This document shows positions 24,184-32,078 of a DNA stretch of 56,122 nucleotides, piece after piece; the stretch's first letter is position 1, and the number at the start of each line of letters is the position of its first letter. The notes below the pieces were generated by a model that was not told the DNA's origin, did no database searches, and saw only the letters and a program-made list of their open reading frames with translations. Source of the DNA: Equibacterium sp963662035. Lineage in GTDB: Bacteria; Bacteroidota; Bacteroidia; Bacteroidales; UBA932. The translations under genes and the position numbers were made by a program. The DNA is taken from contig CAVLDO010000011.1 in the NCBI GenBank assembly GCA_963662035.1, positions 1-56,122 of the forward strand, in the 5' to 3' direction.

Positions 24184-25383
24184 TTATTTGATGCCCATCT
24201 TCTTGCGGATCTCCTTGGGGATGGCATTTTTGTGCACCATAATGTTCATTGTCTTGTGGCGGACGAACGAGTCGGAAACATACCAGATGCCCTTGTACTT
24301 GCCGTATTCGCCCCAGGAGTTCTTCACCATAAAGTATTTGGTGCCGTTCTGGTCGGTGGCGATGCCGTAAATCTGCATTCCGTGGTCATCGGTAGTTGTC
24401 TTGTTGTCGTAGCCTTCCTGGCGCAGCTCCTGGGTCACAACGATTTCGGGAGCCTCCTCGCGCATCTTGGCCAGCTGTGCGGCCTTCTCCTCTGCAGAGA
24501 CGCCGGTCCAGCGGACAGCGTCGCTGCCCGCCTCGGTCACTGCGGCAAGGTCGGGGTTGGTGGCGATGCCGTTGCGGGTGAAGCCCTTTTCGCTCACGTC
24601 ACTGCCCCAGGCGATGGTGTAGCCCTTGTCGATGGCGTTGTACATAATCTCCATCATATCATCCAGGGGAACATTGTAGCTGTAGTCCCAGCGCCAGTTG
24701 TCGGGAACTTCAATCACAAACTGGCTGTAGAACGGATGATGGGTGAAAGAGGTGATGGACACATAGTCGTCGGGGTTGATGCCCAGCGATTCGGCATAGC
24801 TCTTGGGGGTGTACTTCTTGCCCTCATACTCGAACTCCTCGGGGCAGGGGCCCAGATAGGCGTCCAGAATTCCCTGCAGGCCCTTCTTCCAGGCGGTGGA
24901 GAGCTTGCGGTTGGGGTTCTTGCTGATGGCTGCCAGATAGCCCTTCATACCCTCGGCCATCTCACTGTGGCTGTTGCGCTTCTCTCCGTAGTTGAGACCC
25001 TCCATCACGCTCTGGGGCACGATGCCGTAGTCTTTCCATACGTGCAGGACATCCTCGGAAGAGCTGCCCTGGTCAAAATTGAGCATACCGTCCAGGCGGA
25101 TATACTTCTCGGCCTTATCGCTGTAAGCCTTGCTCACCACGAACATCTCGGACAGATCCACTTCGGGACCGCCCATACGCAGTATTTCAGACTCCAGGAA
25201 GGAGAGGGTGGAATAGCACCAGCAGGTGCCGCTGCTTGCCTGGTCTTTGATGGAGGTGATGGGGAGTTCCTTGACCACGGTAAAGGTGTACTCCTTCTCT
25301 TTGGGGGGCTCGGGACGCTCCTGAGCCGCGAGAGTGAGCGTGGCGACGCTCAAGCACGCGATAATTGATAAAAGTTTCTTCAT
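24184..25383 (-). CDS. Exported C1-family (bleomycin hydrolase/PepC-like) cysteine peptidase
   Basis: A 399-residue papain-fold peptidase. The signal peptide ends near residue 20 (TLTLAAQE), so unlike classical cytoplasmic PepC it is exported. The active site is visible: oxyanion Gln48 and Cys54 in KDQASSGTCWC, His334 in DDHGMQIYG, and Asn355 in VKNSWGE. The size and the loop ending in a KK-rich tail resemble the C1B branch. It is 18 nt after cinA and 21 nt before pssA. Likely a periplasmic aminopeptidase or protease that feeds on peptides. Confidence 0.9.
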   Translation of the reverse strand: MKKLLSIIACLSVATLTLAAQERPEPPKEKEYTFTVVKELPITSIKDQASSGTCWCYSTLSFLESEILRMGGPEVDLSEMFVVSKAYSDKAEKYIRLDGMLNFDQGSSSEDVLHVWKDYGIVPQSVMEGLNYGEKRNSHSEMAEGMKGYLAAISKNPNRKLSTAWKKGLQGILDAYLGPCPEEFEYEGKKYTPKSYAESLGINPDDYVSITSFTHHPFYSQFVIEVPDNWRWDYSYNVPLDDMMEIMYNAIDKGYTIAWGSDVSEKGFTRNGIATNPDLAAVTEAGSDAVRWTGVSAEEKAAQLAKMREEAPEIVVTQELRQEGYDNKTTTDDHGMQIYGIATDQNGTKYFMVKNSWGEYGKYKGIWYVSDSFVRHKTMNIMVHKNAIPKEIRKKMGIK

Positions 25384-25401
25384 TTTATATAAAAATATAA
25401 A

Positions 25402-26709
25402 TTATAAAAGTTTCTGTTGCATCATCTGCCGCAGCAGGTTCAGGGCGCCGGAGGCGAAGCGCTGCATATTGACCTCGCGGGAGGGGGACATGCTGCTTAT
25501 TTTGCGCGATACGACCTCCGTGGTGCCGGTTTCGGGGTTGCGGTGGGCGGCCGCCACCCAGCAGGTGCCCACGGGCTTGTCTTCGCTGCCGCCGCCGGGG
25601 CCGGCGATGCCAGTGGTGGCCACGCTCCAGTCGGTGTCCAGCAGTATGGCCACGCCGCGCGCCATAGCTTCTGCGCACTCGCGGCTCACCGCCCCGACTG
25701 TGTCGAGCACCTCTTGCGGCACATTGAGCAAGTTCTGCTTTACCTCATTGGCATAGCTTGTTACGCTGCCTTTATAATAGACGCTGCTGCCGGGGACGGA
25801 GGTTATCAGATTGGATACAAGCCCGCCGGTGCACGACTCGGCGGCGGCTATCGTCTCCTGATGGGTAAGCTCCGGAGGAGCCTGCAGCAGACGGGGCAGA
25901 ATGCTCTGCAGAGTGTCCGAACCCTCGCCGTATATATATGTGCCGAGTATCGGGCGGAGGCTCTCCACGGCGTCTGAAAGGGCCTGCCTGCGCTCCGGAG
26001 CATCGGCCCCGTAGCAGGACAGGCGCAGCCGCACGCCGTAGATGGCGTTGGGCAGGTATGCCAGATGCAGAAAATCGGGCAGGGAATCCTCCCAGCCCTC
26101 TATCATCTTGGCGAGCACCGACTCCGCCAGGCCAAAGGTGCAGATGGTGCGGTGCACTATGCTCTCCAGAGAAAAGTGGCTGCAGATGGCCTTCTGCACA
26201 TCTCCCAACGCCCCGAGACTCTCGTAGGGGACGCCGGGCATAGAATAGAGCAGGGCGCTGTGGCCGTAGCGGGACTCTTCAAAGCGGAATTCCATTATGG
26301 GGGCAGTGCCCAAATGGTTGAGAATGACATTAGCCGTGTCGGGCACATCGGCCTGCGCGCGGTTTATGTCCAGCATCTCGATGCCGCGGCGGGCGAGTAT
26401 CTGCACTATTATCGCCTCCTGGTCGCTGTTGTGCACCATTGCTGTGGCGCCGCTAAGGGTGGCGAGGGCCTCCTTTGTGATATCGTCCTTGGTTGGACCA
26501 AGACCTCCGGTAACCACTACCACATCGTTGTTTTTGAGCAGATTGTCAAGATGGCTCAGGATGGCGGCGCGGTCGTCTCCGATAGAGGAGATGTTCTGCA
26601 CCTGCACCCCGATATCCTCCAGCGCCCGCGCTATGTGGGAGGAGTTGGTGTCCACTATCTGACCTATGAGAATCTCGTCGCCAATGGCGCAAATTGCCCC
26701 TTTTTTCAT
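25402..26709 (-). CDS. cinA: CinA-family NMN deamidase / competence-damage protein
   Basis: A 435-residue cytoplasmic protein with two domains. The N-terminal MoCF-like domain starts with the ICAIGDEILIGQIVDTN motif and continues with VVTGGLGPTKDDITKEAL. The C-terminal CinA domain has AAESCTGGLVSNLITSVPGS and TTGIAGPGGGSEDKPVGT, the signature of nicotinamide mononucleotide deamidase. It recycles NMN to nicotinate mononucleotide and may also hydrolyse ADP-ribose. It overlaps the pyrD stop by 4 nt (ATGA), so the two are translationally coupled. Confidence 0.95.
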   Translation of the reverse strand: MKKGAICAIGDEILIGQIVDTNSSHIARALEDIGVQVQNISSIGDDRAAILSHLDNLLKNNDVVVVTGGLGPTKDDITKEALATLSGATAMVHNSDQEAIIVQILARRGIEMLDINRAQADVPDTANVILNHLGTAPIMEFRFEESRYGHSALLYSMPGVPYESLGALGDVQKAICSHFSLESIVHRTICTFGLAESVLAKMIEGWEDSLPDFLHLAYLPNAIYGVRLRLSCYGADAPERRQALSDAVESLRPILGTYIYGEGSDTLQSILPRLLQAPPELTHQETIAAAESCTGGLVSNLITSVPGSSVYYKGSVTSYANEVKQNLLNVPQEVLDTVGAVSRECAEAMARGVAILLDTDWSVATTGIAGPGGGSEDKPVGTCWVAAAHRNPETGTTEVVSRKISSMSPSREVNMQRFASGALNLLRQMMQQKLL

Positions 26710-27743
26710 TTTCTGTCGATTTTTTTGAGATGGCGTATTATCCGTTTCGCAAATAGCGGCCCCTCGTAGATGAAACCGGTGTAAACCTCCACCAGCGAGG
26801 CGCCCGCAGCAAGCATCTCCTCTGCCTGGGCAGGGGTCATAATGCCGCCCGATGCTATTATGGGCAGCAGACCGCGGCTGCTTTCGTGAATGTATTTTAC
26901 CGCTTCCAGCGATTTTTCATAGAGCGGGGCGCCGCTAAGGCCGCCTTTGACCATATACGGGGCGGAGGGGTCTTTTGCTGTGATATTCTCCCTGCTGCGG
27001 GTTGTATTCGTGGCCACAATGCCGTCCACGCCGTTTATCAGGGCCAGGTGGATTATGCGGTCCAGTTGATCGTGCGTCATATCCGGAGAGACTTTCAGCA
27101 GCACCGGACGGCTGACTTCGTTGTATCGCACCACCTCCATCACGCTCTCTATGATTTTGGGCAGTCCATCCTCCTGCAGGCGGTCCAGATCCTTCACATT
27201 GGGGCAGGAGACATTCACCACAAAAAAGTCCACGAAGTCATACAGCAGCGCCATAACGTAGCTGTAGTCCTTGTAGGCCTTTTCATTGGCCGTGGAGGCG
27301 TTTTTGGAGATGTTGGCACCTATTATCAGGTTAGGGTGATCCTTTCTTAAATGCTGCAGCACAGCCTTTACCCCGACATTGTTCATACCCATGCAGTTGA
27401 CAAGGGCGCGGTCTTTGGGCAGGCGCCACAGGCGCGGGGCGGGGTTGCCTTCCTGCGCATCGGGGGTTATGGCACCTATCTCCATAAAGCCGAAGCCAAG
27501 GTTCGCAAAGTCGTTGTAGCACTCGCCATTTTTGTCCAGGCCAGCAGCAATGCCCACCGGATTGGGGAATTTTATGCCGAAAAGCTCCCTTTCCAGCTGC
27601 CTGCCGCGCCGCTTGCACACAAGGCGGATCAAAAGCCGGCAGCCCGGAATATAACGGGCCGCCTTGAGCAGGGTGAGGGTTATATTGTGTGCTTTTTCCG
27701 GCGGAAACAGAAAGAGCAGAGGTCTGATCAGCAATTTGTACAT
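26706..27743 (-). CDS. pyrD: Quinone-dependent (class 2) dihydroorotate dehydrogenase
   Basis: A 345-residue peripheral inner-membrane flavoenzyme that oxidises dihydroorotate to orotate with quinone, the fourth step of UMP synthesis. The class-2 N-terminal amphipathic helices (MYKLLIRPLLFLFPPEKAHN) are present. FMN-site features include GIAAGLDKNGE, NVSCPNVKDL (catalytic Ser), KVSPDMTHDQL, VATNTTRSR and the GGI/TGF phosphate loops near the C-terminus. ATG 27743 is chosen: the longer frame begins with TTG inside the promoter. A -7 box and an 11-bp inverted repeat overlap the start region. Confidence 0.95.
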   Translation of the reverse strand: MYKLLIRPLLFLFPPEKAHNITLTLLKAARYIPGCRLLIRLVCKRRGRQLERELFGIKFPNPVGIAAGLDKNGECYNDFANLGFGFMEIGAITPDAQEGNPAPRLWRLPKDRALVNCMGMNNVGVKAVLQHLRKDHPNLIIGANISKNASTANEKAYKDYSYVMALLYDFVDFFVVNVSCPNVKDLDRLQEDGLPKIIESVMEVVRYNEVSRPVLLKVSPDMTHDQLDRIIHLALINGVDGIVATNTTRSRENITAKDPSAPYMVKGGLSGAPLYEKSLEAVKYIHESSRGLLPIIASGGIMTPAQAEEMLAAGASLVEVYTGFIYEGPLFAKRIIRHLKKIDRK

Positions 27744-27764
27744 ACAAGCACAAATGTACAAATT
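27733..27764. promoter_or_regulatory. 11-bp inverted repeat spanning the pyrD promoter and start codon
   Basis: AATTTGTACAT (27733-27743) and ATGTACAAATT (27754-27764) are perfect complements 10 nt apart. The left arm contains the pyrD ATG and the right arm overlaps its -7 box and abuts the stop of the XRE gene. Only one arm would be in the pyrD mRNA, so a DNA operator is more likely than an RNA hairpin, although it could also act in the XRE read-through transcript. Confidence 0.6.
27751..27758 (-). promoter_or_regulatory. -7 box for the pyrD operon
   Basis: Minus-strand TACATTTG matches TAnnTTTG exactly and lies 7 nt before the pyrD ATG. It overlaps one arm of the inverted repeat at 27733-27764. 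Confidence 0.65.
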
Positions 27765-28430
27765 TTATCTCACCTCATAGGTTCCGTCGGTATATAATAT
27801 GGTGATTTGTGCGATGCGTTTTTCCCGTGCGGGTGCCGCTGCCGGGCGAACCGCGGGATTCTCGCGGGGGTAAATCCGCCCGTTTTTGGCTGCAACGGGG
27901 TCTGGCTCAGAACTTTGAGAAGGTATACCGGATGTAACGCCAGATAGGCGGTTTGGCTCCGGAGCAGTCTCTTCTGTGGCTGCGGCAGGGCCGTCAAGTG
28001 GTTCGAGAGCCGCTGTATCCGACAGCTGTGCGCCAAAGAACAAATCTGGTTCTGTGGAAGTTGCCGCCGCCTTTTCAGGCGCTGCTTCAAGTGAAGCGGG
28101 GGCGGAGACCGCTTTTTCTGAGGCAAGTGCCGCTGCAGGAGCGCTCGCTGCAGCAGCGGGTGAGGGTGCTGCGGCGGGTGTGCCTGCGGTGGGTGCTGAA
28201 CTGCCGCTGAAAGCGGGCTGGTCGCGGTATGCCTTGCCGGTCCCGAGTATCAGCCAGTCGGGATTGATCTTGGGAAAGGCGAGGAGCATCTTGTTTATGA
28301 ATTCGAAGCTCGGCTTGTTGCGCCCGGCGAGCAGGTGCGACACTCCGGAGCGCTGGATGCCCAGCTTGTCGGCAAATTGGCTCGGCGTGAGCCCCTCCAT
28401 AGAGAGGAAAAGTTTGAGTCGCTCTTCCAT
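27765..28430 (-). CDS. XRE-family helix-turn-helix regulator with long Ala/Pro/Glu-rich linker
   Basis: A 221-residue DNA-binding protein. Residues 1-62 form an XRE helix-turn-helix: MEERLKLFLSMEGLTPSQFA, then DKLGIQRSGVSHLLAGRN and INPDWLILGTGKA. Residues about 75-200 are a low-complexity linker rich in Ala, Pro, Glu, Ser and Thr. The last 18 residues, KRIAQITILYTDGTYEVR, are a conserved tail seen in other Bacteroidota XRE proteins. ATG 28430 is used because upstream sequence carries the promoter. Palindromes of TTGTAAA/TTTACAA lie in its promoter, suggesting self-regulation. Target genes unknown; pyrD, 21 nt downstream, is one candidate. Confidence 0.85.
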   Translation of the reverse strand: MEERLKLFLSMEGLTPSQFADKLGIQRSGVSHLLAGRNKPSFEFINKMLLAFPKINPDWLILGTGKAYRDQPAFSGSSAPTAGTPAAAPSPAAAASAPAAALASEKAVSAPASLEAAPEKAAATSTEPDLFFGAQLSDTAALEPLDGPAAATEETAPEPNRLSGVTSGIPSQSSEPDPVAAKNGRIYPRENPAVRPAAAPAREKRIAQITILYTDGTYEVR

Positions 28431-28436
28431 AAAGAA

Positions 28437-28516
28437 TTGTAAACTGATTTTTACAAATGTAGTGTACGGAATTCGAAAGCGCAAATCAAAGTTGTAAATT
28501 ACAAATGTAAATTACA
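28437..28516. promoter_or_regulatory. Cluster of TTGTAAA/TTTACAA palindromes (putative XRE operators)
   Basis: TTGTAAA (28437-28443) and TTTACAA (28450-28456) form an inverted repeat with a 6-nt spacer, between the XRE start and its -7 box and partly covering the box. Two copies of the 11-bp palindrome TGTAAATTACA follow at 28493-28503 and 28506-28516, 13 bp apart, just upstream of the -33 element. A third copy lies at 28867-28877 nearer queA. The placement fits autorepression. Confidence 0.6.
28454..28485 (-). promoter_or_regulatory. Full consensus promoter of the XRE gene
   Basis: Minus strand reads TTTG (28482-28485), exactly 20 nt, then TACATTTG (28454-28461). This is an ideal Bacteroidota -33/-7 promoter, 23 nt upstream of the XRE ATG. 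Confidence 0.8.
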
Positions 28517-28866
28517 AATGTTTGCAACAGCGAGAATAAAACGTTGATTAAAAATAGTGCTGCGGCGTTGATGTTTTGCTTTAGGTATTTTTGCCAATTG
28601 GCTGATTTTGCGGGTAGTGTATTTTTGTTACGGTCTCGATTCGGGCAAATGTACCCCATTTTGGCGGGCTGGTTACAATTTGCACCATTTTATGCTTAAT
28701 GCCAACAATCAAGTAAAGCCGCTAAACCACTGATTAATAAATCAAAAACTGCAGCCTATGTAAGTGATAACATTTTGTTATGAAACACTTGTCGATTATT
28801 GGCACGCCACGGCATTATACTTATGTAAATCAATCCGAATTTTTGATAAGTTTACAATGTGGCAAA

Positions 28867-28877
28867 TGTAAATTACA
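28867..28877. repeat. Third copy of the TGTAAATTACA palindrome upstream of queA
   Basis: This 11-bp sequence is identical to the two copies near the XRE promoter. A TTTACAA half-site lies at 28851-28857 just before it. It is about 70 nt upstream of the queA -7 box. Confidence 0.6.
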
Positions 28878-28947
28878 AAAGTCTACAAAGCTAATACCTA
28901 AAGTAACACTTCAACCACCTGTTTTTCGCAGAATCCTGCACATTTTT

Positions 28948-28955
28948 TATCTTTG
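28948..28955 (+). promoter_or_regulatory. -7 box for queA
   Basis: TATCTTTG matches TAnnTTTG exactly and lies 20 nt before the queA ATG at 28976. The -33 position holds TTTC rather than TTTG. Confidence 0.65.
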
Positions 28956-28975
28956 TCTCAAATTAAAATGTGACG

Positions 28976-30202
28976 ATGATTCCGGATATTGATATAAACG
29001 AATATGACTACCCTCTTCCGGAGGACCGGATAGCAAAATTCCCCCTTCCTAACAGAGATGATTCAAAGCTTCTGGTAAACATAGACGGTACTACGCGTGA
29101 AGAGCGTTTCCGCGAGATTGCAGAATTTCTTCCCTCTGACTCTCTGATGGTCTTTAATCAGACCAAGGTGATTCCCGCCCGGCTTTTCTTCAGGCGGGAT
29201 ACCGGCGCACTTATAGAAATCTTCTGTCTTGAGCCATACGAACCTTCTGACTATCAACTTTGTTTTGCCTCTACTTCAAGTTGTCGCTTTAAGTGTATTG
29301 TGGGTAATCTAAAGCGCTTCAAAGGGGTCGTTTCGCTGGTCACCGAACACTGTGGCGGCGAAGACCGCGCCGCGGCAGACGCCCTCCGTCTCAAAGCAGA
29401 GATGGTGGAACGGCGGGAGAGCACCTGCATCGTGGAGTTCTCATGGGATGGCGGGCTCTCTTTTTCTGCGGTGATGTCGCTCTGCGGGAATATGCCCATT
29501 CCTCCCTACTTAAACCGTGATACTCAGGAGATAGACTATACACGTTACCAGACAACTTACGCCCGAGCGGAGGGTTCGGTGGCCGCTCCTACGGCCGGCC
29601 TGCACTTCACTTCTGCAGAAATGGAGCAGATAGCGGCCAAAGGGATAGATATAGAGTATCTGACTCTGCACGTAGGGGCAGGGACTTTTCTACCGGTGAA
29701 GAGCCGCAATGTGTCGGAGCACACAATGCACAGCGAACCGTTCGAAGTTTCGCTTGAATTTCTCAATAGCCTGAATGACAGGCTCGGTAATGGAAATGTT
29801 ATAGCGGTGGGCACTACATCCACCAGGACTCTGGAGTCGCTTTATTATTTAGGGGTCCACTGCATCGAGAGGGGCTCTGCGGAAGATGTGCAGCAGTGGG
29901 AGCCGTATCGCGACGAAGGTTATCCATACTCTGCAAAAGAAGCAATATCTGCAATTATCAAATATTTAAACAACAACGATTTAAAAAAGATAATCGCGAG
30001 AACAAGTTTAATTATTGTCCCTGGCTTTGAATATCGCCTGGTCGACTATCTTGTCACCAATTTCCATCAGCCCAAGAGCACGCTGCTGCTGCTAATCACC
30101 GCGCTTATAGGCGGCGGGTGGCGCGATATGTACTCTTTTGCGCTGGACCACGGCTTCCGCTTCTTGAGTTATGGCGATTCGTCACTTCTTAAGCGCAGGT
30201 AG
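28976..30202 (+). CDS. queA: S-adenosylmethionine:tRNA ribosyltransferase-isomerase
   Basis: A 408-residue cytoplasmic enzyme of queuosine synthesis. It moves the ribosyl part of SAM onto preQ1 in tRNA and rearranges it to epoxyqueuosine. Signatures are YDYPLPEDRIAKFPLPNRDD at the start, VFNQTKVIPARLFF, then APTAGLHFT, LHVGAGTFLPVK and TNFHQPKSTLLLLITALIGG. ATG 28976 is preferred over the in-frame GTG at 28970, since the first ATG in the leader at 28968 runs into a stop at once. Base composition is less GC-rich than the genes after it. Followed after 47 nt by a membrane-protein gene with its own -7 box. Confidence 0.95.
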   Translation: MIPDIDINEYDYPLPEDRIAKFPLPNRDDSKLLVNIDGTTREERFREIAEFLPSDSLMVFNQTKVIPARLFFRRDTGALIEIFCLEPYEPSDYQLCFASTSSCRFKCIVGNLKRFKGVVSLVTEHCGGEDRAAADALRLKAEMVERRESTCIVEFSWDGGLSFSAVMSLCGNMPIPPYLNRDTQEIDYTRYQTTYARAEGSVAAPTAGLHFTSAEMEQIAAKGIDIEYLTLHVGAGTFLPVKSRNVSEHTMHSEPFEVSLEFLNSLNDRLGNGNVIAVGTTSTRTLESLYYLGVHCIERGSAEDVQQWEPYRDEGYPYSAKEAISAIIKYLNNNDLKKIIARTSLIIVPGFEYRLVDYLVTNFHQPKSTLLLLITALIGGGWRDMYSFALDHGFRFLSYGDSSLLKRR

Positions 30203-30223
30203 CCGGAATGAATGTTTATTAGC

Positions 30224-30231
30224 TATATTTG
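30224..30231 (+). promoter_or_regulatory. -7 box upstream of the membrane protein at 30250
   Basis: TATATTTG matches TAnnTTTG exactly, 18 nt before the ATG at 30250. It rules out the earlier TTG as the start. Confidence 0.6.
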
Positions 30232-30249
30232 CATTCTTTTAAAAGAAAT

Positions 30250-30936
30250 ATGATGGTTGAATTTCTGGACAAGGCGCCTCTTGGCAACGGACCGATGTTG
30301 CTTTTGTGCTCAATTGCGCTGGCGTTGGCCTGTGCAGTGCTGTGCGTCTCGGTTTCCCGTGGCAATCTTATTGCGCGCAGCGTGATCGGCACTTCGTGCA
30401 GGGCGCTGCTGCTGATTGCGGGGTGCGCTCTATGCGGCTTTCTGCTCTCTCTGATACCTGCAAAAGGCATTTGGAGCAAGGTGATTTATTACGCGGCGGT
30501 GGTTTCTGCCATTTTTGCCGCGCTTTTTATATTTGTAAGAGGTATGCGCGCTCAGGTGCGCACCGCCACTGCCAATGCTCTGCGCAAGAGCGCGGGCCCT
30601 GCGGCGGCCGCCCGTTTTGCAAAAGGATGGCTTTTCGCCCTGTCGGCGGTGGCTGCCGCAGCAGCGGCGCTGGCGCTTGCCTGCGGTCATCCGCTCTATT
30701 GGCTGCCGATGTGCGGCGTGGCCCTCACCGCTGTGGCGCTGTCTCTGGGGTCGCTGTTTCTGCCGCGTGTGTGGTATGCAGCCGCCGCTATCGCCATTGC
30801 CGCTTTTGCATTTTTGACACTTTCGCGCGCCTTGGCTGCGGCCAGTTGCAACGAGCTCTATTGCGTGGTTCCTGCCGCAGCAGCGGTGGCGCTGGCGCTT
30901 GCGGCGTTTGTGTCGTTAACAGTTAGAAAAGAGTAG
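30250..30936 (+). CDS. Polytopic inner-membrane protein of unknown function
   Basis: A 228-residue protein with about seven hydrophobic helices and very little soluble sequence, rich in Ala and Leu. A short positively charged loop (RGMRAQVRTATANALRKSAG) divides it into a three-helix and a four-helix half. I recognise no family. Two adjacent ATGs (30250 and 30253) are possible. It lies 1 nt before the acyltransferase gene, so the two are very likely expressed together and it may act in phospholipid or envelope metabolism, an inference from context only. Confidence 0.7.
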   Translation: MMVEFLDKAPLGNGPMLLLCSIALALACAVLCVSVSRGNLIARSVIGTSCRALLLIAGCALCGFLLSLIPAKGIWSKVIYYAAVVSAIFAALFIFVRGMRAQVRTATANALRKSAGPAAAARFAKGWLFALSAVAAAAAALALACGHPLYWLPMCGVALTAVALSLGSLFLPRVWYAAAAIAIAAFAFLTLSRALAAASCNELYCVVPAAAAVALALAAFVSLTVRKE

Positions 30937-30937
30937 G

Positions 30938-32074
30938 ATGGAGGATATTTTCGCCGATATAAGACCTTACACCGATGAAGAGGTGGCTAAAGTGCTGCCT
31001 GTTTTATCGCAGAGCAAGCTGGTGGCTGCCGCCGGCAAGTTTTTGTTCCCCGGGCAGAGTCCGGATGTGCTGCAGAAGCTGATAGCAGGCTGCCGCACGG
31101 TAGACGAATTTCAAGACAAGGTCATCTCAAAAGTGGTTGGGATGGATCTTGAGATTTCTCACAGCAGTTTGACTTACAGCGGCCTGGAGAACTTTATTAA
31201 AAGTGACGGTTCGGTGGGGACCTTCTTGATGCTCTCTACCCATCGCGACATAGTGCTGGATCCGGCGCTGGTGCAATATACACTGTTTCTGAACCATATG
31301 CCCACCACCGAAATCGCGGCCGGCGACAATCTGCTGGACAATCCGGAAGTGGCTATGGTGATGCGCGCCAACAGGATGGTGAAAGTGGTGCGCAGCGACA
31401 ATGCAAGGGTGGTTTACGACACGTCGCGCCGCCTGTCGGCATACATCCGCAGCAAGGTGTCCACTGGCGGGAAGTCGCTCTGGATAGCCCACCGCAGCGG
31501 CCGCACCAAAGATGGCTGCGACCGCACCGAGCAGGGGCTGCTCAAGATGCTGGATATGAGTGGAGAAGGTGGCTTTGTAGAAAGTTTCGCTGCGCTTGAT
31601 ATAATGCCGGTGACCATCTCGTATGAATATGAAACGTGCGCCGCTCTCAAGGCTTTTGAACTTTACTGCAAGGAGAAACAGGGGTTCTACCGCAAGAAGC
31701 CTGGGGAGGATGCCAACAGTATGCTGCAGGGCTTTATCCAGCACAAGGGGCGCATCCACGTCGATTTCTGCAAGCCGTTGACCAAGGATGAACTTTTGGA
31801 GGCCGACAGTGCAAACCGTAACGATAAATTCCGTAAATTGGCAAGCATTTTGGATAGTCGAATCGCCTCTTCGTTCAGACTTTGGCCCACCAACTATGCG
31901 GCGGCGGACATTCTGAGCGGCGGCGATGCTTATCTCAAGCAAGGCAGGTACACTTTGCAGGACCGGGACAATCTGGTCTCCCACATTAAAAAGGAGTGCG
32001 AAGGGATGCCGGCGGAGATTTATGACAGGGTGCTGAATATTTATGCTGCAAATATCATCAACAAAAAACAATAA
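30938..32074 (+). CDS. PlsC-type glycerolipid acyltransferase
   Basis: A 378-residue protein related to glycerol-3-phosphate / 1-acylglycerol-3-phosphate acyltransferases. Block I reads STHRDIVLDPAL, where the His is followed by Asp at positions +2 and +6 instead of the usual +5 of HX4D. Block III is probably WIAHRSGRTKDGCDRTEQGL, in place of the common EGTRS-type sequence. It has no strong transmembrane helix and so is probably peripheral on the inner membrane. It follows the membrane protein gene by 1 nt and precedes an OmpA lipoprotein. The acyl donor and exact acceptor cannot be read. Confidence 0.82.
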   Translation: MEDIFADIRPYTDEEVAKVLPVLSQSKLVAAAGKFLFPGQSPDVLQKLIAGCRTVDEFQDKVISKVVGMDLEISHSSLTYSGLENFIKSDGSVGTFLMLSTHRDIVLDPALVQYTLFLNHMPTTEIAAGDNLLDNPEVAMVMRANRMVKVVRSDNARVVYDTSRRLSAYIRSKVSTGGKSLWIAHRSGRTKDGCDRTEQGLLKMLDMSGEGGFVESFAALDIMPVTISYEYETCAALKAFELYCKEKQGFYRKKPGEDANSMLQGFIQHKGRIHVDFCKPLTKDELLEADSANRNDKFRKLASILDSRIASSFRLWPTNYAAADILSGGDAYLKQGRYTLQDRDNLVSHIKKECEGMPAEIYDRVLNIYAANIINKKQ

Positions 32075-32078
32075 GAAA

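Larger units (their letters stand above)
28431..28975. other. Long AT-rich divergent intergenic region
   Basis: This 545-nt stretch separates the XRE gene from queA. It contains the XRE promoter (28454-28485), palindromes at 28437-28456, 28493-28503, 28506-28516 and 28867-28877, and the queA -7 box (28948-28955). The central part, about 28520-28850, is AT-rich and shows no gene. The one open frame (28780-28992) runs into queA and lacks any recognisable feature. Confidence 0.6.

Noticed and set aside
27744..27761. Earlier TTG start for pyrD
   Set aside because: It lies within and upstream of the -7 box; the ATG at 27743 matches the family N-terminus.
28780..28992. A 70-codon frame before queA
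   Set aside because: It overlaps the queA promoter and start, and no feature supports it.
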